Shown in pieces: positions 6,602 to 12,960 of a stretch of DNA of 12,960 nucleotides. The position numbers and the translations under genes are program-made. The notes under the pieces were generated by a model. It had not been told where the DNA came from. It was given only the letters and a program-made list of their open reading frames with translations, and searched no databases. Each line of letters opens with the position of its first letter. Position 1 is the first letter of the stretch. The DNA is from Candidatus Poribacteria bacterium. Its GTDB lineage: Bacteria; Poribacteria; WGA-4E; WGA-3G. Location: the NCBI GenBank assembly GCA_028818995.1, contig JAPPMR010000020.1, positions 1-12,960 of the forward strand, in the 5' to 3' direction.

Positions 6602-7027
6602 TCAACCGGAACCAATAATCATCAATAATACCGAGTCCATCCCAGATGACTCGGATGATTCTCTGCGGCGTGCCAATTCGCGACGACGCCTTGAATAAGT
6701 GCCACGAGGCATTTTGCTCTGCCACCAAAACTTTAGCTTACGATTGAATTTCGATATTTCCTCAGACGACCTACTGCAGTTGTCCAGAACCCATGCTCCT
6801 AAACTAATATCGTTGTCAATCCGGACAGATGCCTCCTGAAATGAATCCGCAGAAATGCCGAGAAAGGATAATATTCCAGTATCTTGTTCAGAATCAACAC
6901 CGTATTTATAACTTCCTATTTTACCAACATGGTCAGCCCGTGCCTTATCTGTTAACCGTGCGACACCGCAGATGCCAGCAACTTCTTTGTTTAGCAAATC
7001 CCGTGGTCGAAAAGTATTCTGTTTCAT
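6602..7027 (-). CDS. DUF5069-like protein, copy A (between nuoL and nuoM)
   Basis: A 141-residue soluble protein with the DUF5069 pattern: FRPRDLLN at the start, CGVARLTDKARADHVGKIGS (20-39), the YKYG...ILSFLGISADSF block (40-63), then GAWVLDNC and EEISKFNRKL. No enzyme motif or membrane segment is evident, and the function of this family is not known to me. It is 89/118 identical to copy B up to the shared RRREL at residue 118; after that the tails do not align. ATG 7027 has AAAGGA close upstream. The tail may be frameshifted: the alternative frame from about residue 116 ends ...GIIDDYWFRLMKVKLF with TAA at 6584-6582, right at the nuoM ribosome site. Placement inside the nuo operon suggests a link to complex I assembly or regulation, but this is only inference. 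Confidence 0.75.
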   Translation of the reverse strand: MKQNTFRPRDLLNKEVAGICGVARLTDKARADHVGKIGSYKYGVDSEQDTGILSFLGISADSFQEASVRIDNDISLGAWVLDNCSRSSEEISKFNRKLKFWWQSKMPRGTYSRRRRELARRRESSESSGMDSVLLMIIGSG

Positions 7028-7107
7028 CTTTTCCTTTGTTCGTATTTTGTAAAAAGAAATTTTATGGAAACTATTCTACATCACGAAACAATCAATTAGC
7101 AAAAATC

Positions 7108-7121
7108 CCCTATTAATAGGG
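7108..7121. repeat. Perfect 14-base palindrome CCCTATTAATAGGG between the DUF5069 copies
   Basis: The 14 bases are their own reverse complement. On the transcribed (minus) strand it can fold as a CCCTA/TAGGG stem with a TTAA loop and is followed by GATTTTTG, so it may be a weak terminator or attenuator between copies B and A. It could equally be an operator site. It lies about 31 bases past the copy B stop and is absent from the leader of copy B. Confidence 0.45.
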
Positions 7122-7152
7122 TAAACTCGCTTTGTAACAACACTGCAAATCT

Positions 7153-7581
7153 CTATCTTTTGAAGATTTTCGATAGTAACCACCACTGAGGTGAAACCCA
7201 AAAAGGAATAGATGGTTCTTCAGCATTTAATTCGCGGCGGCGTTTTGAAAATCCATTTTGAGGCATTTTACGCTGCCACTGATGTTTCAACTTCCGATTG
7301 AACTTAGATACTTCCTCAGATGATTTATCACAGTTGTTCAGAATCCATGCACCCAGTTTGAGATCGTTGTTGAGTCTGACTGCTGCATCTTTGAAAACTT
7401 CCGCTGAAATACCGAGGAACGATAGAATCTCTGTATCTTGTTCAGAATCAGCACCGTATTTATAACTTCCTATTTCTCCTACATGGTCAGCCCGCGCTTT
7501 ATCTGTCAGTCTTGCAACACCGCAGATGCCAGCAATTTCTTGATTTAGCAAATCCCGTGGTCGAAAATTACTCTGTTTCAT
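7153..7581 (-). CDS. DUF5069-like protein, copy B (directly after nuoL)
   Basis: A 142-residue soluble protein, paralogue of copy A, with the same DUF5069 blocks: FRPRDLLN, CGVARLTDKARADHVGEIGS, YKYG...ILSFLGISAEVF, LGAWILNN and EEVSKFNRKLK. I start it at ATG 7581 rather than at a TTG 24 bases upstream, because a full GGAGG lies five bases before this ATG and because it aligns with the start of copy A. The tail after RRREL (NAEEPSIPFWVSPQWWLLSKIFKR) is tryptophan-rich and unlike that of copy A. It lies 64 bases after the nuoL stop in the same direction, so it is almost certainly in the nuo transcript. Function unknown; a role with complex I is suggested only by location. Stop is TAG. Confidence 0.8.
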   Translation of the reverse strand: MKQSNFRPRDLLNQEIAGICGVARLTDKARADHVGEIGSYKYGADSEQDTEILSFLGISAEVFKDAAVRLNNDLKLGAWILNNCDKSSEEVSKFNRKLKHQWQRKMPQNGFSKRRRELNAEEPSIPFWVSPQWWLLSKIFKR

Positions 7582-7645
7582 TTCTTCCTCCGTTAGCATT
7601 TCCAAAAAAAGATCGTGGGAACTGGTCTACATTACAAGACAATCT

Positions 7646-9541
7646 TTATGCAAAAAACAGATAATATGCAAGGAATAACACAATTCCTACGACCATTGAG
7701 ACAATATATACTTGGACAAGACCTGTTTGTAATCTTCGTAACGTTCCGCCAATCACTCGGATAAGTGCAGCTACGCCATTTACTATACCATCAATAATCC
7801 CAGTATCAAACAATTTCCACAATAGAAAATGGGAAGCGTTTTTGATTGGCTGGACGATAAAAGTATTGTATAGCTCATCAATATAGAATTTGTTGGCAAC
7901 GAGTTTCTGTAATGCGTTGGTAGGTTCTGCAGAAGGCACACGATTCTTATAGCGTGTCCACGCAAATGTGATGCCTGCTATCCCAATGACTGATGAAATT
8001 ACCATGAACGGTATCGGACTACCCAATGCTTCGCCATGCCCGCCTTTAAAACCTGCTACTTTTTCAGTAAAGTGATGAAACCAACTATTGTGTCCGCCCA
8101 CCCCTAACAGCAATCCGATTAGGGCAGAGGGAATAGCAAGAATAGCCAACGGAACCCACATCACCGCAGGCGATTCATGGAGATGTGAGGCAACCTCGGG
8201 CTCAACGCGGGATTTTCCGTAAAAGGTTACGAAAATTAGACGGAACATGTAGAACGCTGTCAGGAATGCTGTGATTAATCCGATGATATAAATTGCTTTT
8301 GAACTACCCCACGCGCTATGTAAAATTTCATCCTTACTCCAGAAACCACTTAAGAACGGGGCACCTGCAATTGCCAACGCGCCAACCAAAAATGTGGCAT
8401 GGGTTATCGGCAATTTGTTTCGCAATCCTCCCATTTTTCGTATATCCAATTCATTCGCCATTGCGTGCATCACGCTGCCAGCAGTCAGGAACATCAGCCC
8501 TTTAAAGAATGCATGTGTTACCAAATGGAAAATACCGGAAGCATACGCACCGACACCGACACCGACAAACATATACCCCAATTGGCTTACGGTGGAATAG
8601 GCGAGAATTCGTTTAATGTCATTCTGTTTGAGGGCTATTATTGCGGCGAACAAAGCGGTTAGGACACCGATCCAAGCGACAACTACTCCTGTTTCTGCGA
8701 TGTTATACAGCACAGCGGAACGTGCAATCATATAGACACCCGCGGTAACCATTGTGGCGGCGTGTATTAATGCACTAACAGGGGTTGGACCTTCCATTGC
8801 ATCTGGCAGCCAAACATAAAGAGGGAGCTGTGCGGATTTACCAACTGCTCCAACAAAGAGGAGCAAAGTCGCAAGCATAATTCCGTTTACACCAAAAACT
8901 ATCTCATCACTTTTTGCTTCAGCTCCAGAAAATATCGTTGAGAAGTCAAGGGAGTTGAACACAGCAAACAACGTGAACATCCCTAACAGAAAACCGAAAT
9001 CACCGATTCTGTTGACAATAAACGCCTTTTTACCTGCATCCGTAGCGGATTGTTTCTCATACCAGAATCCTATTAGCAGATAGGAGCAGAGTCCAACACC
9101 TTCCCATCCTACAAACATCATTAGGTAGTTGTTACCGAGGACAAGGATTAGCATTGCAAAGACGAACAGATTTAGGTAGGCAAAATAGCGGGTGTATCCT
9201 TCATCGCCGTGCATGTATCCGATGGAATATACATGAATGAGAAATCCGACACCTGTGATAACCAAGAGCATCACAGTCGTCAGGGCATCAACATGGAACC
9301 CGATGTTGAAAGTGAACGATTCACCTGCAATCCATGAATAAAGCACCTCATTGAACGGTTTCTCACTGCCCTGTACATTTACAAAGGCGATAATTGAACA
9401 GATTAAAGAGATAAGCACAGCGAGCGCACCAATACCTCCGCTCAGTTTCTCATTACTTTTTAACCATTTGCCAAACAACCCGTTAATCAGAAACCCTACA
9501 AGTGGCGAAATTAACAGGACAATAATTAGTTCTTTTGACAT
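7646..9541 (-). CDS. nuoL: NADH-quinone oxidoreductase subunit L
   Basis: NuoL is the distal antiporter-like subunit of complex I, carrying a proton channel and the long lateral helix. The 631-residue length is normal. Diagnostic stretches: MMFVGWEGVGLCSYLLIGFW with E147, VNRIGDFGFLLGMF (177-190), GKSAQLPLYVWLPDAMEGPT with K235, and SALIHAATMVTAGVYM with H260. These match E144, K229 and H254 in E. coli. The C-terminal third contains the soluble loop (HESPAVMWVPL, then KNRVPSAEPTNALQKL) and a last membrane segment VQVYIVSMVVGIVLFLAYYL, as expected for the lateral helix and its anchor. ATG 9541 has AAAGGA about eight bases upstream, overlapping the nuoK stop; only three bases separate the two genes. 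Confidence 0.97.
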   Translation of the reverse strand: MSKELIIVLLISPLVGFLINGLFGKWLKSNEKLSGGIGALAVLISLICSIIAFVNVQGSEKPFNEVLYSWIAGESFTFNIGFHVDALTTVMLLVITGVGFLIHVYSIGYMHGDEGYTRYFAYLNLFVFAMLILVLGNNYLMMFVGWEGVGLCSYLLIGFWYEKQSATDAGKKAFIVNRIGDFGFLLGMFTLFAVFNSLDFSTIFSGAEAKSDEIVFGVNGIMLATLLLFVGAVGKSAQLPLYVWLPDAMEGPTPVSALIHAATMVTAGVYMIARSAVLYNIAETGVVVAWIGVLTALFAAIIALKQNDIKRILAYSTVSQLGYMFVGVGVGAYASGIFHLVTHAFFKGLMFLTAGSVMHAMANELDIRKMGGLRNKLPITHATFLVGALAIAGAPFLSGFWSKDEILHSAWGSSKAIYIIGLITAFLTAFYMFRLIFVTFYGKSRVEPEVASHLHESPAVMWVPLAILAIPSALIGLLLGVGGHNSWFHHFTEKVAGFKGGHGEALGSPIPFMVISSVIGIAGITFAWTRYKNRVPSAEPTNALQKLVANKFYIDELYNTFIVQPIKNASHFLLWKLFDTGIIDGIVNGVAALIRVIGGTLRRLQTGLVQVYIVSMVVGIVLFLAYYLFFA

Positions 9542-9544
9542 ATT

Positions 9545-9844
9545 TTATCCTTTCAGCGAATTAACTTCATCCACATTGATTGTTTCGCGATGCTTGAAAA
9601 CACTGACAATAATTGCTAATCCGATTGCGACTTCCGCAGCAGCAACAGCCATCACGAAAAAGACGAACAACTGCCCCTCCACTTGACCGAGGCTACGACT
9701 AATTGCTACAAAGGCGAGATTTGCTGCGTTTAGCATCAATTCAATACACATAAAGATGATAATCGCGTTTCTGCGGATGAGTACACCGATAACGCCTATT
9801 GTAAATAAGAGCGCGCTCAAGATGAGATAATACTCTAATGACAT
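9545..9844 (-). CDS. nuoK: NADH-quinone oxidoreductase subunit K
   Basis: NuoK is a small three-helix subunit of the complex I membrane arm. The 99-residue protein has the standard length and the conserved membrane glutamates E35 ([17 protein letters not shown]) and E71 ([17 protein letters not shown]), equivalent to E36 and E72 of E. coli, which link the proton pathway to the antiporter-like subunits. The ATG at 9844 aligns with family starts. Unusually for this operon it has no purine-rich ribosome site: the upstream sequence is a run of CTGACAA heptamers, then CGAAT. The 157-base gap to nuoJ looks like inserted repeat sequence. Translation may be weaker or start by another route. Confidence 0.96.
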   Translation of the reverse strand: MSLEYYLILSALLFTIGVIGVLIRRNAIIIFMCIELMLNAANLAFVAISRSLGQVEGQLFVFFVMAVAAAEVAIGLAIIVSVFKHRETINVDEVNSLKG

Positions 9845-9849
9845 ATTCG

Positions 9850-9877
9850 TTGTCAGTTGTCAGTTGTCAGTTGTCAG
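9850..9877. repeat. Four perfect tandem copies of TTGTCAG next to the nuoK start
   Basis: The 7-base unit TTGTCAG (CTGACAA on the coding strand) occurs four times without error, ending six bases before the nuoK ATG. At the other side of the same gap (9941-9962) a degenerate sequence of the opposite orientation appears (on the coding strand CGGTTATTGGTATCAGTTTTCA). The stretch between may thus be a small repeat-ended element of about 115 bases, MITE-like, with no coding capacity. Confidence 0.75.
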
Positions 9878-10004
9878 AGGATGGATTGTTAACCGTCCTC
9901 CTTCTGTCGTAACATACGGGTTTGTAGGTGTTAGACAAGTTGAAAACTGATACCAATAACCGATGACTCCTTTGTTGTTGTAGGCACTATCGCCTAAATC
10001 TGTT

Positions 10005-10547
10005 TTAGTTTTCAGTTTGGTTTTCGCGTTTTACCAAGACAATTACGCCAATCAATGCTGCCAACAAAATAAGCGAGGTAACCTCAAACGGTAAAAGGTA
10101 TTTGCTGAACAAAAGTTCACCAATATCATAAGTTTCAATCGGATTATTAGTGAGAGCAGCTGCCTTTTCCTGTGCTGCTTCCGATCCAACCTCAGTATTA
10201 TTGAGGGCATTCACCGCAATATAGATGCCTTGAGCAGCCAAGAGGATACCCAAAATTATCGCAACACCTTTCAGTTTCCCTGTGAGAGCACCTTTCGCAG
10301 AGAGTGTGCCAAGGTTCAGCAGCATAATTACAAAGAGGAACAATACCATGATTGCTCCAGCATACACAATAACCTGAACAGCAGCGACGAAGTGTGCGCC
10401 CAAAATCACAAACAACCCTGCTTGTGCGAAAAACGTTACAATAAGCGAAAGCGCACTATATATCGGGTGCCGAAACGAGATAACAGCGATTGCACCAATT
10501 AGTGACACAGCACCAAAGATAAAAAATAGAATCATTTCTGGATTCAT
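10005..10547 (-). CDS. nuoJ: NADH-quinone oxidoreductase subunit J
   Basis: NuoJ is a five-helix subunit of the complex I membrane arm near the junction with the quinone module. The 180-residue protein has the typical opening (FFIFGAVSLIGAIAVISFRHPIYSALS) and the conserved third helix AVQVIVYAGAIMVLFLFVIMLLNL (about 56-79), with Y62 matching the conserved tyrosine. I use ATG 10547 rather than the GTG six bases upstream because GGAGG stands seven bases before the ATG and only one base before the GTG. It follows nuoH after 11 bases, with the ribosome site directly next to the nuoH stop. In most nuo operons nuoI lies here, between nuoH and nuoJ; no trace of it is present. Confidence 0.95.
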   Translation of the reverse strand: MNPEMILFFIFGAVSLIGAIAVISFRHPIYSALSLIVTFFAQAGLFVILGAHFVAAVQVIVYAGAIMVLFLFVIMLLNLGTLSAKGALTGKLKGVAIILGILLAAQGIYIAVNALNNTEVGSEAAQEKAAALTNNPIETYDIGELLFSKYLLPFEVTSLILLAALIGVIVLVKRENQTEN

Positions 10548-10558
10548 TTGCACGCCTC

Positions 10559-11755
10559 CTATTCTACTGCGTCCAAGCCGCGCAGTGGTGCTGCGGCGGG
10601 AGTGTTTTGCGCTGCAGATTTACTGTTATTGTCCATAGCAAGCATCCCTGCTACGATTGCTACGACAATAAACGCTGCAACTACATTGCCAACACCTATC
10701 CAAAGACGATTACCTTTCGTTATTATATATAATGTGCCGGTAACAACGATTGACGATAAGGCAACAGGCAACAAGAATTTCCAACCGAAATTCATGAGTT
10801 GGTCATAGCGGAAACGCGGAAGTGTCCAGCGTACCCAGATGAAAACAAACAAGAAAATTCCTGTTTTAACAAAGAAGATAGCAAACGAGATAAGTCCAGC
10901 AAGTACGGATCCCTCTCCACCTATGTTTTCCAATCCGAAGAAGTGCCAACCGCCTAAGAACAGTGTTACAACCACTGCCGAACCGACAATCATGCTCATA
11001 TATTCTGCCATAAAGAATATAGCGAATTTCATACTGCTGTATTCGGTGTGGTAACCTGCGACAAGTTCCTGCTCTGCTTCAGCAAGGTCAAATGGCAATC
11101 GGTTTGTTTCTGCGAACACTGCTGTTGTAAACGCAAGAAATGCTGGAAAGTGTATCAGGAAATTCCATTCCCACGGGTTTGCACCTTGATCCATTGCTAT
11201 TTTGCGAAGACTGAGCGATTCGGAGAGCATCAAAACACCGATAATTGCCAATCCGAGCGTCAATTCGTAACTTATCATCTGCGCGGATGAACGCAAACCA
11301 CCCAAAAGTGAGTATTTGTTGTTTGATGCCCACGCACCGATAACAACACCATACACACCGAGGGACGTTATCGCTAAGATATATAAAATGCCTATATTGA
11401 GGTCAGCGATCTGAAGCTGAATTTCATATCCTGCTATCGTCATAGAACTTCCGAATGGTACGACAGCTACTATAATCATTGCTGGTACCAGAAGCATAGC
11501 TGGGGCAAGGACGTAAAGCGGCTTATCTACGTGGTTTGGGATGAGGTCTTCCTTAAAGAGAAACTTAATCCCATCTGCAATTGGTTGGAGTAATCCTTGT
11601 GGTCCGACGCGATTCGGTCCGAGTCGATCCTGCATCCATCCACTGACTCGGCGTTCTGACCAAATCATCGCCATTACGCCAATAATGAGCAGATGTGCGA
11701 TGAAGAGAATTTTAATGACTGGAATAACTATAACTTCTACTATATCTATATCCAT
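10559..11755 (-). CDS. nuoH: NADH-quinone oxidoreductase subunit H
   Basis: NuoH anchors the peripheral arm to the membrane and forms much of the quinone chamber. Conserved stretches are present: WSERRVSGWMQDRLGPNRVG (32-51) with E34, LLQPIADGIKFLFKED (55-70), and the cytoplasmic loop AETNRLPFDLAEAEQELVAG (215-234) followed by YHTEYSSMKFAIFFMAEY, with its cluster of acidic residues (E216, D223, E226, E228, E230). WVRWTLPRFRYDQLMNFGWK follows near the C-terminus. At 398 residues it is longer than many bacterial NuoH proteins (E. coli 325); part of the excess is an additional helix and a soluble Ala/Pro-rich tail (DNNSKSAAQNTPAAAPLRGL). ATG 11755 has AAGGAG five bases upstream. Stop TAG is immediately followed by the nuoJ ribosome site. 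Confidence 0.97.
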   Translation of the reverse strand: MDIDIVEVIVIPVIKILFIAHLLIIGVMAMIWSERRVSGWMQDRLGPNRVGPQGLLQPIADGIKFLFKEDLIPNHVDKPLYVLAPAMLLVPAMIIVAVVPFGSSMTIAGYEIQLQIADLNIGILYILAITSLGVYGVVIGAWASNNKYSLLGGLRSSAQMISYELTLGLAIIGVLMLSESLSLRKIAMDQGANPWEWNFLIHFPAFLAFTTAVFAETNRLPFDLAEAEQELVAGYHTEYSSMKFAIFFMAEYMSMIVGSAVVVTLFLGGWHFFGLENIGGEGSVLAGLISFAIFFVKTGIFLFVFIWVRWTLPRFRYDQLMNFGWKFLLPVALSSIVVTGTLYIITKGNRLWIGVGNVVAAFIVVAIVAGMLAMDNNSKSAAQNTPAAAPLRGLDAVE

Positions 11756-11786
11756 AATTTCTCCTTCTTGATGACGCGCATGATTG

Positions 11787-11809
11787 AAGTTAGTAGGTTA
11801 GTCTAACTT
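11787..11809. repeat. Inverted repeat AAGTTAG...CTAACTT spanning the nuoG stop
   Basis: A 7-base perfect inverted repeat (11787-11793 and 11803-11809) with a 9-base loop covers the last codons and TAA of nuoG. It could form an AT-rich hairpin in the nuoG-nuoH intercistronic RNA and affect stability or coupling. No T run follows on the transcribed strand, so it is not a terminator. It may be chance. Confidence 0.3.
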
Positions 11810-12960
11810 AATGCCTGCATCTCCTATATTTTGATGTGTTGCGTCACCGTAACCCGCTACATTCTCTGCAATTGCTATGGCAATTTCACCCGCGAAGTGA
11901 TAGTCAATCTCTCCACCGAGTTGCTTCGCAAGCTGCTGTGTAATCTGCCAATCTACTTGTGCTTCACCTGGAGGGTCAATTGTCTTTCGAATCCGTTGCA
12001 CCCATCCGGTAGAATTGGTAAATGTGCCATCTTTTTCTGCGAAAGTTGTTCCCGGTAATACCACATCGGCTAATTCCGTGACCGCTGATGGTAAAACATC
12101 TTGCACGATGAGGAAATCAACCTTTTCTAATGCTTCTCTTTCGGTATCTTCAAGGGATCGTTCTGGCACACCACTAACAAGATAGACAACCTTCGCGCCT
12201 GCGACTTTTTCCCAGAGCGCATTACCTTCTAAAACGACATTTCCGTTTGCAGAGCCGAGTATTGTTCGCGCACCTGTGGTGTTTGGATTCTTGTCCGCTT
12301 CTATGGTAAATTGTGGGAATTTGTGCTCTTCACCGGGTAGTTGCCCAAAGAGCCCCAATTGCGTTGTCTTTAGCACATCGTGTGCAAACTGTTGTAAAAC
12401 ATAGTTGTCTTCATTCGTGCCTTGCGCAGAACCGATAACAACAATATCTGCAGCGTCAACTTCGGATAAATTTTCGGTAATTAACGTCAACGCATCTGCC
12501 CACTGCGTTGTTACAAGTTCGCCATCAACCTTCTTAAGGGGTAGTTGGAGCCGGTCATCGCTGTTGACATAGTGGTAACCGAGTCTGCCATCATCACACA
12601 TCCAGTGTTGGTTAATATCTTCGTGGAAGCGAGGTTTGATACGGTAAACACCATCTGCCTTATACTCAACCGTGACATTACAACCGACGCTACATCCTGA
12701 ACAGACACTATCCGCCTTTTCCATAAACCACGGGCGAGATTTGAACAGAAAATCCTTGCTAATCAATGCACCAACAGGGCATATATCAACAACATTACCT
12801 GCAAGTTTATTATCAAGAAGTTGTATGGGAGTTCCCTCGTGGCTTCGTGGAATGTCAATTTCATCGTGAGAACCGCGATTTATCAACCCAAGTTCACCAC
12901 TGCCTGAAACCTCATCACAGAATCGGATACACCGCGTGCAAACGATACAACGTGTGGAAT
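11798..12960 (-). CDS. nuoG: NADH-quinone oxidoreductase subunit G, 5' end outside window
   Basis: NuoG carries iron-sulfur clusters of the complex I peripheral arm. The frame is open to the window edge, giving 387 visible residues. At its start STRCIVCTRCIRFCDE (CxxCxxC) together with ...VVDICPVGAL further on makes the N4 [4Fe-4S] site. It is followed by CSGCSVGC and, after 27 residues, another C (HWMCDDGR): the CxxCxxxCx27C pattern of the extra N7 cluster found only in some bacteria such as E. coli and Thermus. After that comes a short molybdopterin-oxidoreductase-like fold (ADALTLITENL, VVIGSAQGTNEDNYVLQQFA, VVLPGTTFAEKDGTFTNSTG). Only about 270 residues follow the N7 site, much less than in E. 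coli NuoG, so this is a shortened type with the C-terminal region missing. A TTG at 12886 is internal, since conserved cysteines lie upstream of it. Stop TAA. Confidence 0.95.
   Translation of the reverse strand, partial: STRCIVCTRCIRFCDEVSGSGELGLINRGSHDEIDIPRSHEGTPIQLLDNKLAGNVVDICPVGALISKDFLFKSRPWFMEKADSVCSGCSVGCNVTVEYKADGVYRIKPRFHEDINQHWMCDDGRLGYHYVNSDDRLQLPLKKVDGELVTTQWADALTLITENLSEVDAADIVVIGSAQGTNEDNYVLQQFAHDVLKTTQLGLFGQLPGEEHKFPQFTIEADKNPNTTGARTILGSANGNVVLEGNALWEKVAGAKVVYLVSGVPERSLEDTEREALEKVDFLIVQDVLPSAVTELADVVLPGTTFAEKDGTFTNSTGWVQRIRKTIDPPGEAQVDWQITQQLAKQLGGEIDYHFAGEIAIAIAENVAGYGDATHQNIGDAGIKLD

Larger units (their letters stand above)
6674..7648 (-). repeat. Tandem duplication of the DUF5069 gene with its leader
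   Basis: Two units align closely: 7648-7228 (421 bases, copy B) and 7098-6674 (425 bases, copy A). The similarity starts at the nuoL stop: TAA-AGATTGTCTTGTAATGTAG in B against TAA-TTGATTGTTTCGTGATGTAG in A. It then runs through the leader and the ribosome site and ends at the RRREL codons. Long blocks are nearly identical (for example the stretch coding CGVARLTDKARADHVG). This indicates one duplication of the gene plus its leader, with the 3' ends either excluded from the duplication or replaced later. Confidence 0.7.

Noticed and set aside
7582..7605. Upstream TTG start for DUF5069 copy B
   Set aside because: The full GGAGG site lies between this TTG and the ATG at 7581, and copy A starts at the position matching that ATG.
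8293..8662. Overlapping plus-strand frames opposite nuoL
   Set aside because: All are antisense to highly conserved nuoL codons and encode no recognisable protein.
9850..9877. CRISPR array
   Set aside because: The unit is only 7 bases with no spacers and no cas genes; it is a simple tandem repeat.
12864..12886. TTG at 12886 as the start of nuoG
   Set aside because: The same frame continues upstream with CIVCTRCIRFC, an essential cluster-binding motif, so the gene begins outside the window.

Overview
This window is the distal half of a bacterial respiratory complex I (NADH:quinone oxidoreductase, nuo) operon, followed by a small sigma factor/anti-sigma factor operon. Every gene I can support is on the minus strand, so transcription runs from the high-coordinate end to the low end. 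The order of transcription is nuoG (5' end outside the window), nuoH, nuoJ, nuoK, nuoL, two tandem DUF5069-like genes, nuoM, an NhaD-like Na+/H+ antiporter gene, nuoN, a 361-base intergenic region rich in inverted repeats, an ECF sigma factor split by an in-frame TAG, a zinc-finger anti-sigma factor, and a secreted DUF4252-like protein that runs off the window edge.

The complex I part is clear from conserved motifs. NuoG carries the N4 and N7 cysteine sets. NuoH has the quinone-site loop. NuoK has its two membrane glutamates. NuoL, NuoM and NuoN have the Glu/Lys/His residues of the antiporter-like proton channels. Three departures from the textbook order matter. The nuoI slot between nuoH and nuoJ is empty. 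Two paralogous DUF5069-like genes, about 75% identical, sit between nuoL and nuoM. A separate ion:H+ antiporter of the NhaD/CitMHS_2 type sits between nuoM and nuoN and overlaps the nuoM stop by one base. The antiporter could couple or convert H+ and Na+ gradients alongside complex I; this is inference.

The sigma operon is tightly packed (3-base gap, then a 4-base ATGA overlap) and looks like a membrane-anchored ECF sigma switch. The sigma gene has one TAG at codon 108, between regions 2 and 4, with the frame intact on both sides. TAG is an ordinary stop for five other genes here, so genome-wide recoding is unlikely. A decayed gene, a sequence error, or a two-piece sigma factor are the options.

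The organism is a bacterium that respires with complex I. The mix of DUF5069, DUF4252, ECF/zf-HC2 regulation and abundant short intergenic repeats (a CTGTAGGAG-ended palindrome and TTGTCAG heptamer tandems) recalls uncultured Candidatus Poribacteria or relatives in the Planctomycetes/Bacteroidetes-Rhodothermota range. This placement rests on resemblance from memory and is tentative. No tRNA, rRNA, CRISPR array or transposase gene is visible.
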